A DNA stretch of 34,242 nt from NCBI GenBank assembly GCA_030065855.1, contig JASJCT010000089.1, positions 1 through 34,242 of the forward strand. The letters run 5' to 3'. This DNA comes from Myxococcota bacterium (GTDB lineage: Bacteria > Myxococcota_A > Polyangia > JAAYKL01). The position numbers and the translations under genes are program-made. A model generated the notes under the pieces. It saw only the letters and a list, made by a program, of their open reading frames with translations. It made no database searches and was not told the origin of the DNA. Below are positions 22,222 through 30,355 of the stretch, one piece after another (position 1 is the first letter of the stretch; the number at the start of each line of letters is the position of its first letter).

Positions 22222-24392
22222 TGGGATTTGATGTCGTGGTCGTGGGTGCAGGCCCTGGGGGTGCGTCAGCTGCGTACCACTTGGCAACTGCCGGGCTCCG
22301 GGTAGCGCTGTTGGAACGCCGGTCCTTTCCCAGGGACAAGAGTTGCGGCGACGGCATTACCCGCTCCGGCGTCAAGCTGCTGCGGGAAATGGGGGTGCTG
22401 GACGAGATCCCTTATGTCCACGTCATCCGGGGTGTCGCAGTCCACATGCAGGGCAAGGGGAGCCGCGACTTTCCATTTCCCCTCGATCGGTATCCCGGCA
22501 CTGAAGCGCTCACGATCCCCAGACGCATGCTCGATGCGGCCATCTGTCGACAAGCGACCCGTGCTGGCGCCGAGCTTTTCGAGCGCGTCCGCGTGCGCGA
22601 TCCACTGATCGAGGACGGGGCGATTGTGGGGGTTATCGCAACGGATTCAAAGGGGGAGCCGATGACCTTTCGCGGGCGTGCCATCGTGGCGGCTGACGGT
22701 GCCACCTCGCATCTCGCCCGCAGGGCCGGCCTCCGATCCGCGCCTGACAAGGCGCTCGGCATTGCGATCCGGGGGTACTACGAAGGTATCAGCGGACTTG
22801 ATGATCGCATGGCATTCTACCTGCTCCTCAAGGATGCGACGGATCGCAAGCTCCTGCCTTCGTACGGCTGGGTGTTTCCCACAGGCCCGCACACGGCGAA
22901 CATCGGCATTGGCCTGTTCGAGCGGGTCAAGGGGGAAAACATAAATCAATTAATGGCGCGCTTTCTAGAACGGTTACGATCCGATGATCGATTCGCAGCC
23001 ATGTCACTTACCGGTACCCTGATGGGGGCGCCCCTGCGCTTTGACTTTGATCCAGAACGGTCGGCAAAGGGCCGGATGCTGCTGGTGGGGGATGCGGCCG
23101 GGTTGGTCAGTCCGTTTACCGGGGAGGGAATCAGCTATGCCCTCGAGTCAGGCCGCATTGCCGCAGATACGATACGGCGTACTTTGGCGCGTCATTCAGA
23201 CGGAACCCGTTGCGGCGACGACTATTCCCTGAGGCTGGCCCAGCGCTTTGCTGGCTACTTCGAATCCGGCCGCCACTCAGGCCGACGCTATCGCATGGTT
23301 TGGAAGGCCCTGAGCAGCACGTTTCAAAGTGAGCGACCGCTCCATCGCATTGCCCGGCGCTTGGTCCTCGTTCCCGATGCCATCGACGAAGCAGGGCAGG
23401 GTGAGCTGCTGCAGGAGGTCGGTCCGCTGTTGCCGAAATCCATCGACGTCCAGGGCCTGCTCATTCGGGTCGCGGATCTGCTCAACCGCACGGTACGCAA
23501 GGACTGGCCGTTCCTCGCACGGCTGGGGGTAGGGCGTATCGGCCCGGGCAGCACGCCCTTTCGACCGTCGCTCCTCACTATTTTAAGCGCCCAGTTTGGG
23601 GATCCAAACGCCCCTGGCGTGCCAGAGGTAGGCGCAGCTGTGGAACTCGGCGCCCTCTCGATGTTTGCCCATGCCAGCATATCAGACCAGATAACTGCCG
23701 ACGGCAATGCATTCACCCTGCTGGTGGCCGAGTTTTTACTGGCCAAGGGGTACGAGTTGGCCAGCAGAACTGGGACCGGTGCCACAGCACAGCTCGCCGA
23801 GGCTATCAGCCGCGCCGTCCAGGGCCGGATTCAGCAGCAGCGCCGGGCTTTTGATCTTGAGGCCCAGCGCACGACCGCTCTTGAGACCCTGCGACTGATC
23901 ACAGGGACCCTGGGCGCCCTGCCGTGTCACCTGGGCGCCAGTGTGGCCGGGGCACCACTGGCCGCGATTGGTCCGCTCTCTGAATACGGTGAAAACCTGG
24001 CACTGGCCTACAGCCTTGTGGATGAATGCAGGGTAATAGAAGGGGCGACAGATGCAACTGCAGACGTGCTCTTGGCTGACATTGGGGACGGCATCTGGGG
24101 GGTCACTGTCCAGGCCGCCCTGGGCAGTGAACCATCTGCTGCCAAGCGGCTAGCTGAGCTGCTAAGCGCTGAACCCATCGATCCAATGGCAGTCAAAGAT
24201 GTCATTGCGGCGACCAACGCTACTGACCGGGTTCGACAAGAGGCGATACGCGCATCAGAACGCGCACAAGAGGTGCTTACGTCATTGCCGAGCGGTGCGC
24301 CCCAAACCGCGCTCCTGCGATTGGCCAGGTATGCCGTGGATCGGGATGTGCCGAGCGGCGATCTTCACGAGATGCTTGCGGAGATGGGGTGA
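22221..24392 (+). CDS. Geranylgeranyl-reductase-family flavoprotein fused to a degenerate prenyl synthase domain
   Basis: A 723-aa fusion. The N-terminal about 390 residues are a GGR-type FAD oxidoreductase: dinucleotide site VVGAGPGGASAAY (8-20), CGDGI near 43, and the FAD motif LLVGDAAGLVSPFTGEG near 286-302. Such enzymes saturate isoprenoid double bonds. Residues about 440-720 follow the prenyl synthase encoded just upstream: RPSLLTIL, AAVELGALSMFAH, YGENLALAYSLVDE and DIGDGIWGV align with RPALTLLA, AAVELIHVASLHH, YGEHLGLAFQLVDD and DIDTGVYSL. The catalytic motifs are lost: DDVID is ASISD (485-489) and DDVLD is DECRV. The tail is probably a non-catalytic partner or substrate-holding module. 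ATG 22221 overlaps the preceding TGA. Confidence 0.85.
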   Translation: MGFDVVVVGAGPGGASAAYHLATAGLRVALLERRSFPRDKSCGDGITRSGVKLLREMGVLDEIPYVHVIRGVAVHMQGKGSRDFPFPLDRYPGTEALTIPRRMLDAAICRQATRAGAELFERVRVRDPLIEDGAIVGVIATDSKGEPMTFRGRAIVAADGATSHLARRAGLRSAPDKALGIAIRGYYEGISGLDDRMAFYLLLKDATDRKLLPSYGWVFPTGPHTANIGIGLFERVKGENINQLMARFLERLRSDDRFAAMSLTGTLMGAPLRFDFDPERSAKGRMLLVGDAAGLVSPFTGEGISYALESGRIAADTIRRTLARHSDGTRCGDDYSLRLAQRFAGYFESGRHSGRRYRMVWKALSSTFQSERPLHRIARRLVLVPDAIDEAGQGELLQEVGPLLPKSIDVQGLLIRVADLLNRTVRKDWPFLARLGVGRIGPGSTPFRPSLLTILSAQFGDPNAPGVPEVGAAVELGALSMFAHASISDQITADGNAFTLLVAEFLLAKGYELASRTGTGATAQLAEAISRAVQGRIQQQRRAFDLEAQRTTALETLRLITGTLGALPCHLGASVAGAPLAAIGPLSEYGENLALAYSLVDECRVIEGATDATADVLLADIGDGIWGVTVQAALGSEPSAAKRLAELLSAEPIDPMAVKDVIAATNATDRVRQEAIRASERAQEVLTSLPSGAPQTALLRLARYAVDRDVPSGDLHEMLAEMG

Positions 24393-26044
24393 TGGATACC
24401 TCTGAGACATTGGTTACTGCCATGCAGCGGGCTGCCAGGTCTGACAAGGGGGTGCGATTTATCGATACCTCCCAAGAAGGTGTGTGGCTGTCCTACGCGG
24501 ATCTTTTTGATCGGTCAAACCGCGCAGCAACTGCACTGGCGGCAGCAGGGGTCTGCCCAGGCGATCGGGTGGCACTGATACTCAGAACATCCCCCACGTT
24601 TTACGATGCATTTTTTGGTGCACTCGGGCTTGGTGCCGTGCCAGTCCCCATGTATCCCCCATTCCAACTGGGCGTTTTAGAGGCCTGGCGCGAGCGCACA
24701 GCTGACCTGTTGCGCCGGGCCAAGTGCTCGGTGGTGGTTGTTCACAATCTCTACTTGTCCCTCGTCGAGGCCATGGATCTCGATGCCCGGGTCGTCAGCT
24801 TGGATGTGTTGCCGAGCCAAGCAGTGGCCCCCAGACAAGCCGATGCAGACGACGTGGCGCTGATCCAGTTTTCCTCTGGCACCACAGATGCGCCAAAGGG
24901 GGTGCGCCTCACCCATCGCCAAATATTGGCCAACGTGGACGCCATCCGTTCCCTCATTATCTCTGCCCTGCCCGAGCATCATCACACACACGTGGGTGCG
25001 AGTTGGCTGCCCCTGTATCACGATATGGGCCTTATCGGTTGTGTGTTCACTTCTCTGGTACACGCGGCCGAGTTGATCCTCATTCCGCCAGAGGTGTTTA
25101 TGGCCCACCCCCATACGTGGCTCAGCGCTATCTCGACCTATCGCGTGACCGTGAGTCCGGCCCCGAATTTTGCGTTTGGTTACTGCGCGAGCCGGATCAG
25201 TGACGAGGACCTGGCCCAACTGGATCTGTCCTGTTGGAAGTTGATCTTAAACGGCGCCGAAGCCGTGACCCAGAGCGTGTGCGAGCGCTTTTTTGACCGC
25301 ATGAGATCCACGGGTCTGGACGCAACCGCATTGACACCGGTCTATGGCCTGGCAGAGGCCGGCCTGATCGTGACGGCCAGCCCGGTCGCCCGCTCTCCGC
25401 GTTTTGAGTGCTTTAGCAGGCGTGCGTTGACAGATGCAGGACTTGCCGAGCCTGCCCCCGACACTGACGGCCTCATTTTGGCGAGCGTGGGCCCACCCGT
25501 TGGCGGGCTTCAGGTGTCGATCCGCGGACCTGAAGGATCCCCCTTGCCAGAGCGCTCCTTGGGTGCGATCCACATCTGTGGGCCTTCGCTCATGCTGGGG
25601 TACGAGGGAGAGCCCGAGATTTCAAAGGACTGGCTTGATACGGGAGATCTAGGGTTTCTCTACGACGGGGAGCTGTTTATCTACGGGAGAAAAAAGGACG
25701 TGCTGGTCATACGCGGTCGCAATTACGCGCCTGAGCCCTTTGAACAGGCTGCCCTGGGGATTCCCGGTGCCCGCTATCGCAGTGCGGCATTTTCGATTCC
25801 CGACCCAGAGACAGGCACTGAGTGCGCCGTCATCGTTGTGGAGCGATCCAAGATGCGAACCCATTCCGACGATGACATTGCCAAGGCTGTGACGCGCAGC
25901 GTGCGCGAGCGCACAGGCCTTGGCCCGCGGGATGTGGCCGTATGGGATCCCGGCACCCTGCCGCGGACCTCGAACGGCAAGATCCGCCGCGGTAAAACCC
26001 GGGCCCTCTACCTATCAACCATTGAAAGCAGAGGTATCGCATGA
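24392..26044 (+). CDS. Fatty acyl-AMP ligase (FAAL-type adenylate-forming enzyme)
   Basis: A 550-aa ANL-superfamily enzyme that activates a fatty acid as acyl-AMP, usually for transfer to an acyl carrier protein. It has the P-loop FSSGTTDAPKG (about 161-170), SWLPLYHDMGLIG, SPAPNFAF, NGAEAV, YGLAEA (about 317), DTGDLGFL, GRKKDVLVIRGRNYAPEPFE and the C-terminal LPRTSNGKIRR with the catalytic Lys near 530. The SWLPLYHDMGLIG and SPAPNFAF motifs point to FAAL rather than CoA ligase. It starts on the last base of the preceding stop, and an ACP gene ends the same operon, giving it a natural partner. Confidence 0.93.
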   Translation: MDTSETLVTAMQRAARSDKGVRFIDTSQEGVWLSYADLFDRSNRAATALAAAGVCPGDRVALILRTSPTFYDAFFGALGLGAVPVPMYPPFQLGVLEAWRERTADLLRRAKCSVVVVHNLYLSLVEAMDLDARVVSLDVLPSQAVAPRQADADDVALIQFSSGTTDAPKGVRLTHRQILANVDAIRSLIISALPEHHHTHVGASWLPLYHDMGLIGCVFTSLVHAAELILIPPEVFMAHPHTWLSAISTYRVTVSPAPNFAFGYCASRISDEDLAQLDLSCWKLILNGAEAVTQSVCERFFDRMRSTGLDATALTPVYGLAEAGLIVTASPVARSPRFECFSRRALTDAGLAEPAPDTDGLILASVGPPVGGLQVSIRGPEGSPLPERSLGAIHICGPSLMLGYEGEPEISKDWLDTGDLGFLYDGELFIYGRKKDVLVIRGRNYAPEPFEQAALGIPGARYRSAAFSIPDPETGTECAVIVVERSKMRTHSDDDIAKAVTRSVRERTGLGPRDVAVWDPGTLPRTSNGKIRRGKTRALYLSTIESRGIA

Positions 26045-26637
26045 CCCGACCCAAACAGAAAAAATCCCCTCCCAAGGCCCCTAAAAAAGGTAAGGGGAAG
26101 ACAAAACAAAAGCTCGATACCCACGAGGATCTGGTCGCCCATCTGCCGACTATCTTGGCGCGGCTCAACGAGGATGAGGTATTGAACCGCATGGTCCTGA
26201 TCAATCCGCTGCTGGTTCTCGAGGATATGGGCTATGTCCTCTCCCGCGAGTTACAAAAGCACATCCGCGGCACATTGGGGTTTCCCCAGCCCCTTGTCGA
26301 CCGGATGGTGAAACTTCGGGCCCGGTTGCGCAAAGAAATTTGCCAGGCAGTGCCAGACGGCACGCCTGTTAAGATCCCCAAATCTCCAAAGGAGCGGGCA
26401 ACGCTACTGTTCGACACCTTGGGACTGGGTTGCAAAGCAAAGAAAACCGATGCACTGACCGTGGAGCAACTGCCCGAATACACGCACCTGCATCCCATTG
26501 TGCCAACCCTTTACGAGCTCGGCAAGCTCGAACGCGGCAGCCTGACCTATCACACCCGGGGCACCTACGAAGCATTCAAAGCCGGGCAGATCCATCACCC
26601 TTGGATCAAACAGTTGCACTTCAGAGTGGAGGATTGA
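26041..26637 (+). CDS. Unknown basic protein (198 aa)
   Basis: Not recognised. Residues 1-28 are Lys- and Pro-rich (MTRPKQKKSPPKAPKKGK) and likely disordered. Residues about 45-85 contain helices with LNRMVLINPLLVLEDMGYVL, faintly like the NPxxxLxxxGYxL pattern of nitrile-hydratase-type leader peptides, though this is weak. The C-terminal half has EQLPEYTHLHPIVPTLYELG. No membrane segment and no signal peptide. ATG 26041 overlaps the ligase stop by four bases and the next gene begins three bases after its stop, so it is certainly part of the operon. Confidence 0.8.
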   Translation: MTRPKQKKSPPKAPKKGKGKTKQKLDTHEDLVAHLPTILARLNEDEVLNRMVLINPLLVLEDMGYVLSRELQKHIRGTLGFPQPLVDRMVKLRARLRKEICQAVPDGTPVKIPKSPKERATLLFDTLGLGCKAKKTDALTVEQLPEYTHLHPIVPTLYELGKLERGSLTYHTRGTYEAFKAGQIHHPWIKQLHFRVED

Positions 26638-26640
26638 TCA

Positions 26641-28296
26641 ATGTCGCTGACATCGTGTTACAAATATGCTGTCCAGTTGCCCGATACCACCATGTCGAGA
26701 TTGCTGCGCGCCACCATTGCCCAATCTGAGACCGCGCCGGTCATCGAAGCTTACCACGAGACAGATATTCCAGTGGGCGACTACCTGGTGACTGTCCACG
26801 CCTATCTGATCGACGATGATGACCATGTCTCATCAATGGGGTTTACAGCGACTGATCTGGAAACAGTGCTCACCCTACACGCGCACGTGGAGGTAACGGT
26901 GCAGGATTTTGACGGCCTTAACCCCATTGTCTACGGCGTGAGCTTTCAGATCCCCGGCACCACAGGCGTTTCTGCAGCAGATCCGCCCTGGCTCGAAATT
27001 CTGGTCGGCGACCTGGATCCAGATGATCTGGGGATTTCCGTTAGCGGCGGCGAGCTCGACCTCACGCCGACCGTGTTCGAAGGGCCCATCCACGAAATGT
27101 ACGCGGAAAACACAGACCTGCACATATTTCACGAAATGCAACTGACCACGGAAGGGCAGAAACGCTTTACCGTGAGGACCGAAGATACAGATACCAACCC
27201 GATCACGGTAGAAGTGCCAGACCCAGCCACCCTGCGGGTCAACATTCCCGGCACCATGGAGATCTGGTCCACAGATATGCCCGCAGTGCTCGAGCACGAA
27301 GCCACCATGGTGATCACCGTGGACATACCCATCGTCGACCAGGAGGAGGGGGGCGTGCGCACGGTTATTCTCGATGTCGAGTCAGTGACCAGTGGCGATG
27401 TCTCGGTTGACCTCGTCTGGTCAGGCAGTGCACCGAGCTATGCCGCCCTCATCGACATTTTCATGCCGGGCGAAGTGGCCACGCGCATCAACGGCTTTGG
27501 CAACCAGGAACGGGAGCTGCCCGGTGCCGTGGAGGTGCAGACCCGCATGGAAGTGGCGATTGCCGACTTTGTATCGAACACCACCTGGGGACTCATTCCC
27601 CTTGAGAGCACAGGGGAGTTTCCCATTGACGAGGCTGTGCCAATGACCATCAACAGCGATACATTGGTACTGCTCATCGAAGACGAACCCGGCGAACCCT
27701 GTGACACCCCTGACAGCTTTGTGGGCACTGCCATGGTGGCGACCGGCATCGGTCACGTGGAGTGCCAGCGCCGCCTGGACGCGGCTTGCGACCAGGTGCC
27801 AAGCCTGCCCTCTCCAACGGTCAGCGGTTACTCGGTTACCCTGCACAGACCCACCATGAGCCTCGCCGACCCAGGGGATCACGGCATCGACGAAGGCCAT
27901 ATTTGGGTAGAAGGAACAGCTGTGGTGCACGTGGGCGGCTGTGTCGGCGATGTGGACGCCAGCTATGAAGGCGGCATTGTTTTAAGTGTCTCCACCGCGC
28001 CAAACGGGGATGTGAACTTTTCCGTCGAGATGAAAGGGTTCTCCGGAGACAATGAAAAAGACAAAAAAGAGGACATCGATCCCGAAGAAGTCGCGTCCTA
28101 CCTCGAATCGCTAGATTGGGATTTCCCTGAAATCCCGACCGAATTTGAGGGGCGCGGCATCGTCGAGATCGATTTTAATGAATGTTTTATCGATACCCGC
28201 GGCATCACCATCGCGGGAGATGTCAGCGTGACCACGATCAACACCCTCCTCATGGGCACCGTCCTGCCAAAATCGGCCTTTTGGGCGAACCCGTAG
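26641..28296 (+). CDS. Unknown beta-rich acidic protein (551 aa)
   Basis: Not recognised. The sequence is dominated by alternating strands and Thr/Val/Asp-rich turns, with runs such as DDDDHVSS and VDQEEGG, so a mostly beta fold of several domains is likely. There is no signal peptide, membrane helix or catalytic motif. About eight Cys are scattered, several in the region 350-430 (EPCDTPD, VECQRRLDAACDQ, GGCVGD). A charged linker, DNEKDKKEDIDPEEV, lies near 465. Its position between a ligase and a carrier protein suggests a structural or scaffold role in the operon, which is inference. Confidence 0.85.
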   Translation: MSLTSCYKYAVQLPDTTMSRLLRATIAQSETAPVIEAYHETDIPVGDYLVTVHAYLIDDDDHVSSMGFTATDLETVLTLHAHVEVTVQDFDGLNPIVYGVSFQIPGTTGVSAADPPWLEILVGDLDPDDLGISVSGGELDLTPTVFEGPIHEMYAENTDLHIFHEMQLTTEGQKRFTVRTEDTDTNPITVEVPDPATLRVNIPGTMEIWSTDMPAVLEHEATMVITVDIPIVDQEEGGVRTVILDVESVTSGDVSVDLVWSGSAPSYAALIDIFMPGEVATRINGFGNQERELPGAVEVQTRMEVAIADFVSNTTWGLIPLESTGEFPIDEAVPMTINSDTLVLLIEDEPGEPCDTPDSFVGTAMVATGIGHVECQRRLDAACDQVPSLPSPTVSGYSVTLHRPTMSLADPGDHGIDEGHIWVEGTAVVHVGGCVGDVDASYEGGIVLSVSTAPNGDVNFSVEMKGFSGDNEKDKKEDIDPEEVASYLESLDWDFPEIPTEFEGRGIVEIDFNECFIDTRGITIAGDVSVTTINTLLMGTVLPKSAFWANP

Positions 28297-28326
28297 GACG
28301 ACGCCCACGGAGAAAGGAACAGAGCC

Positions 28327-29694
28327 ATGCCAACACTACACGGATTTGTAAGCGCCCTTGAGACGCGATCGAGCGGCTGGGTCGAAGTTAAAATTCTCGC
28401 GCCCCACGCGTCCAACACGGTGGGCATTGCCTACATCACAAACCTGGACGGCGACCTGTCGATCGCCCATCGAAAGCTGGCTCAGGTCGGTTTATTGAGA
28501 GATGCGCTCGCCCATACCCTGCCCGTGGCAATCACCTATCAGGTCCAGGAGAATGAGGGCAACGTCATTGACGACGTTACCCTGCTGCCCTTGCGATCGA
28601 TTGACGGTCGCCTGTCCACCGCCTGGGTCGAGGGGGTGGTGATGGGGGTTATGGTGCGGGAGCGAAATCCCGAGTCCACGGCGAGCCCCTATGCTGACCA
28701 GCCAGACGAAGCCCGGGTCGTCATTCTCTTAAGCGGCGGGAATATCGAGACCTACATCATCGATTTACAGCGGCCTCTTACAGATACCGGCCACGCCATT
28801 CGCCTGATGTGCGAGGCATCCCGGCGCACGCGCAGAACCCTGCGACTCCAGGTGCACTTTGATCGAGAGGAAAAGATGGGCACAGACGGCGGGATCGCCG
28901 TGGGTGCTGAATGGCCCAACCTGACGCCCCGCACGCTCAAAGAGGTGAATGCCTTTATCGAGCAGGTCGGTCAGCGATCAGAGAGTTACGACAATGGAGA
29001 ACTGCGGACAGTGGATGCCATCTGGGTGCGCTATACCACTGCCCCAGATATGGTGCCAGAGGGGGATATCTCAGAGAACGGTAGTTTTCAACCGGTCACG
29101 GCGACTGCATGGCTCCACGTGGATTCACCCATGGTGGGCACGCTAAAGGACGCCTTGAGCCAAGGGCTCCAGGTTCGCCTGGGGCTGATCGAAGATGAGA
29201 TTCACAGCGTTGAGATTTCCGGACCTCTCGGGAGTGCGGTCCGGCCCATCTGGGTGACCGTGTCCATGGATCCGATCTGTGACGACCCAGAAACCGTGTG
29301 CATCAATATACCCACCATCCAGGCCCCGAGCGACAAGGACTTGAACCGGGTCCCCCACGCGGTTGCGTGGCGAGGAGATGGGTATTTCAACAAAGGCATC
29401 TGGCGCTTTATTATCCTCTCTGGTGGTGAGATCTGCTTGAAGATCGACGGCGAGATACCGTGTGCCAAAGCATTAGCCGGGGCAGTAGGCGCCAGCAAGG
29501 TGCCCATGCCCGAGATAGCCAAGGGACGCGCAACAGAAGCGAGCTGGAATGATGTTGAGTATGAGTTATCTCGCAAACGCATCACAGGCATTGCAGCCCA
29601 CGCTTACATGAATGGCATGCACAAGGTCCAGGTGATCATCCGCGGGCAAACCTGCAAGACCCCCTTTCGGATGTTGGTCTACCGAATTCGATAG
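28327..29694 (+). CDS. Unknown beta-rich protein (455 aa) with internal duplication
   Basis: Not recognised. AAAGGA at 28313-28318 precedes ATG 28327. The N-terminal and C-terminal halves seem related. LLRDALAHTLPVAITYQV (about 58-75) resembles TLKDALSQGLQVRLGLIE (about 276-293), each followed by a strand ending in Pro. VVILLSGGNIETYI (about 137-150) resembles RFIILSGGEICLKI (about 361-374). This points to two copies of one domain unit. No signal peptide or membrane segment. It lies 30 bases after the 551-aa gene and 37 before the carrier protein gene. Confidence 0.85.
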   Translation: MPTLHGFVSALETRSSGWVEVKILAPHASNTVGIAYITNLDGDLSIAHRKLAQVGLLRDALAHTLPVAITYQVQENEGNVIDDVTLLPLRSIDGRLSTAWVEGVVMGVMVRERNPESTASPYADQPDEARVVILLSGGNIETYIIDLQRPLTDTGHAIRLMCEASRRTRRTLRLQVHFDREEKMGTDGGIAVGAEWPNLTPRTLKEVNAFIEQVGQRSESYDNGELRTVDAIWVRYTTAPDMVPEGDISENGSFQPVTATAWLHVDSPMVGTLKDALSQGLQVRLGLIEDEIHSVEISGPLGSAVRPIWVTVSMDPICDDPETVCINIPTIQAPSDKDLNRVPHAVAWRGDGYFNKGIWRFIILSGGEICLKIDGEIPCAKALAGAVGASKVPMPEIAKGRATEASWNDVEYELSRKRITGIAAHAYMNGMHKVQVIIRGQTCKTPFRMLVYRIR

Positions 29695-29731
29695 AATAGT
29701 GCTCTCCCATGGTCGAGGAGGGAGCTGATCA

Positions 29732-29986
29732 ATGATCGACACCCGCGCGCGTTTGTACGAGCTTATCCTGGAAATCGCCCCTGATGTGGCACCGGATCTC
29801 AACGACGACGCCCGCTTGGTGGGCGATCTGGGCTTGGAATCCGTGCAACTCCTGGAGTTGGCCGGGGACTTGGAGCAGTCATTTTCGATTAAAATAACCG
29901 AAGCCGACCTCTTTGGCATCGAAACCGTGAGCGACTTTGTAAAGGCGATTGAGCAAGCAGTGCGCAGCCGCGCGCTAATGGCTTAG
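29732..29986 (+). CDS. Acyl carrier protein
   Basis: An 84-aa phosphopantetheine carrier with a GGAGG ribosome site before ATG 29732. The attachment Ser is Ser37 in GDLGLESVQLLEL; Glu replaces the more common Asp before Ser. The four-helix pattern and acidic helix 2 fit the family. It is the last gene of the operon that includes a fatty acyl-AMP ligase, which makes it the probable acceptor for the activated acyl chain. Confidence 0.92.
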   Translation: MIDTRARLYELILEIAPDVAPDLNDDARLVGDLGLESVQLLELAGDLEQSFSIKITEADLFGIETVSDFVKAIEQAVRSRALMA

Positions 29987-30281
29987 AAAAAAACTTGACC
30001 GGCTGTTCACGCACGACCTGAGCGTTTTCCCGACATCGCGGATGGCTCGTGATCGAAAATTTTTAATCGCTGGTTGCAGTAAGGTAATATTTTTACAGAT
30101 TTATATGTTTGATTTAAAAAAAATTTGTGAACGCATCAAAAAAGTTCTTGTCGATTAGGTGTTCCTGATTTTATGATGGAGATAATCAAACGTTCGTGTG
30201 TGTTTGGGGTAAGGAGCTCTTGGGGAAAAGCATCGGTTTGGGGGACCTGAAAGCTCGATTGACAAAAGGGAGGATGAAACG
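29987..30281. other. Intergenic region with AT-rich promoter zone
   Basis: The 295 bases between the carrier protein gene and the pentanucleotide-tract gene contain an AT-rich stretch (30055-30135) with an A-run at 30117-30123, then a candidate promoter listed separately. No RNA gene or further ORF is evident. Confidence 0.6.
30148..30177 (+). promoter_or_regulatory. Candidate sigma70-type promoter
   Basis: TTGTCG (30148-30153) and TATGAT (30172-30177) are separated by 18 bases and preceded by an A/T-rich stretch that could act as an UP element. A start near 30184 would leave a leader of about 98 bases before ATG 30282. Confidence 0.35.
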
Positions 30282-30284
30282 ATG
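30268..30284 (+). promoter_or_regulatory. Ribosome binding site fixing the start at 30282
   Basis: GGGAGG at 30268-30273 lies eight bases before ATG 30282. This is the only start with a strong site near the metalloprotease-like gene, and it shows that translation should begin before the pentanucleotide tract. ATG 30274 is followed by an immediate stop. Confidence 0.7.
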
Positions 30285-30353
30285 AAAAGGAAGAGAAGAG
30301 AAGAGAAGAGAAGAGAAGAGAAGAGAAGAAGTATAGCCTCTGTGCTGCCTTAA
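30282..30353 (+). CDS. Out-of-phase 5' end of the lipoprotein gene (23 codons)
   Basis: Translation from ATG 30282 runs through the AAGAG tract (MKRKRREEKRREEKRR), then SIASVLP and stop TAA at 30351. The main frame begins again at GTG 30356, three bases after this stop. Removing one 5-base unit, or adding two, joins ATG 30282 to the main frame. The joined product has a basic n-region, then SLCAALSVLIAVGLLGC, a complete lipoprotein signal peptide. The short ORF is therefore the detached start of the next gene rather than a separate gene. Confidence 0.75.
   Translation: MKRKRREEKRREEKRRSIASVLP
30291..30329 (+). repeat. Pentanucleotide tract (AAGAG)7 plus AAGA
   Basis: Seven perfect AAGAG units (30291-30325) and a partial eighth lie within the signal-peptide codons of a lipoprotein gene. 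Five-base units change the frame when copy number shifts by slipped-strand mispairing. The unit is the reverse complement of CTCTT, the unit that switches opa genes in Neisseria, also located in signal-peptide codons. Here 6 or 9 units would be in frame, 7 or 8 not. Confidence 0.9.
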
Positions 30354-30355
30354 GC

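Noticed and set aside
21268..22287. Long minus-strand ORF (339 codons)
   Set aside because: It mirrors the polyprenyl synthase gene, which has intact catalytic motifs; the reverse frame is a shadow.
18996..29986. Archaeal-type ether lipid pathway
   Set aside because: Prenyl synthase and GGR are suggestive, but no geranylgeranylglyceryl phosphate synthase or second prenyltransferase is present, and FAAL plus ACP point elsewhere.
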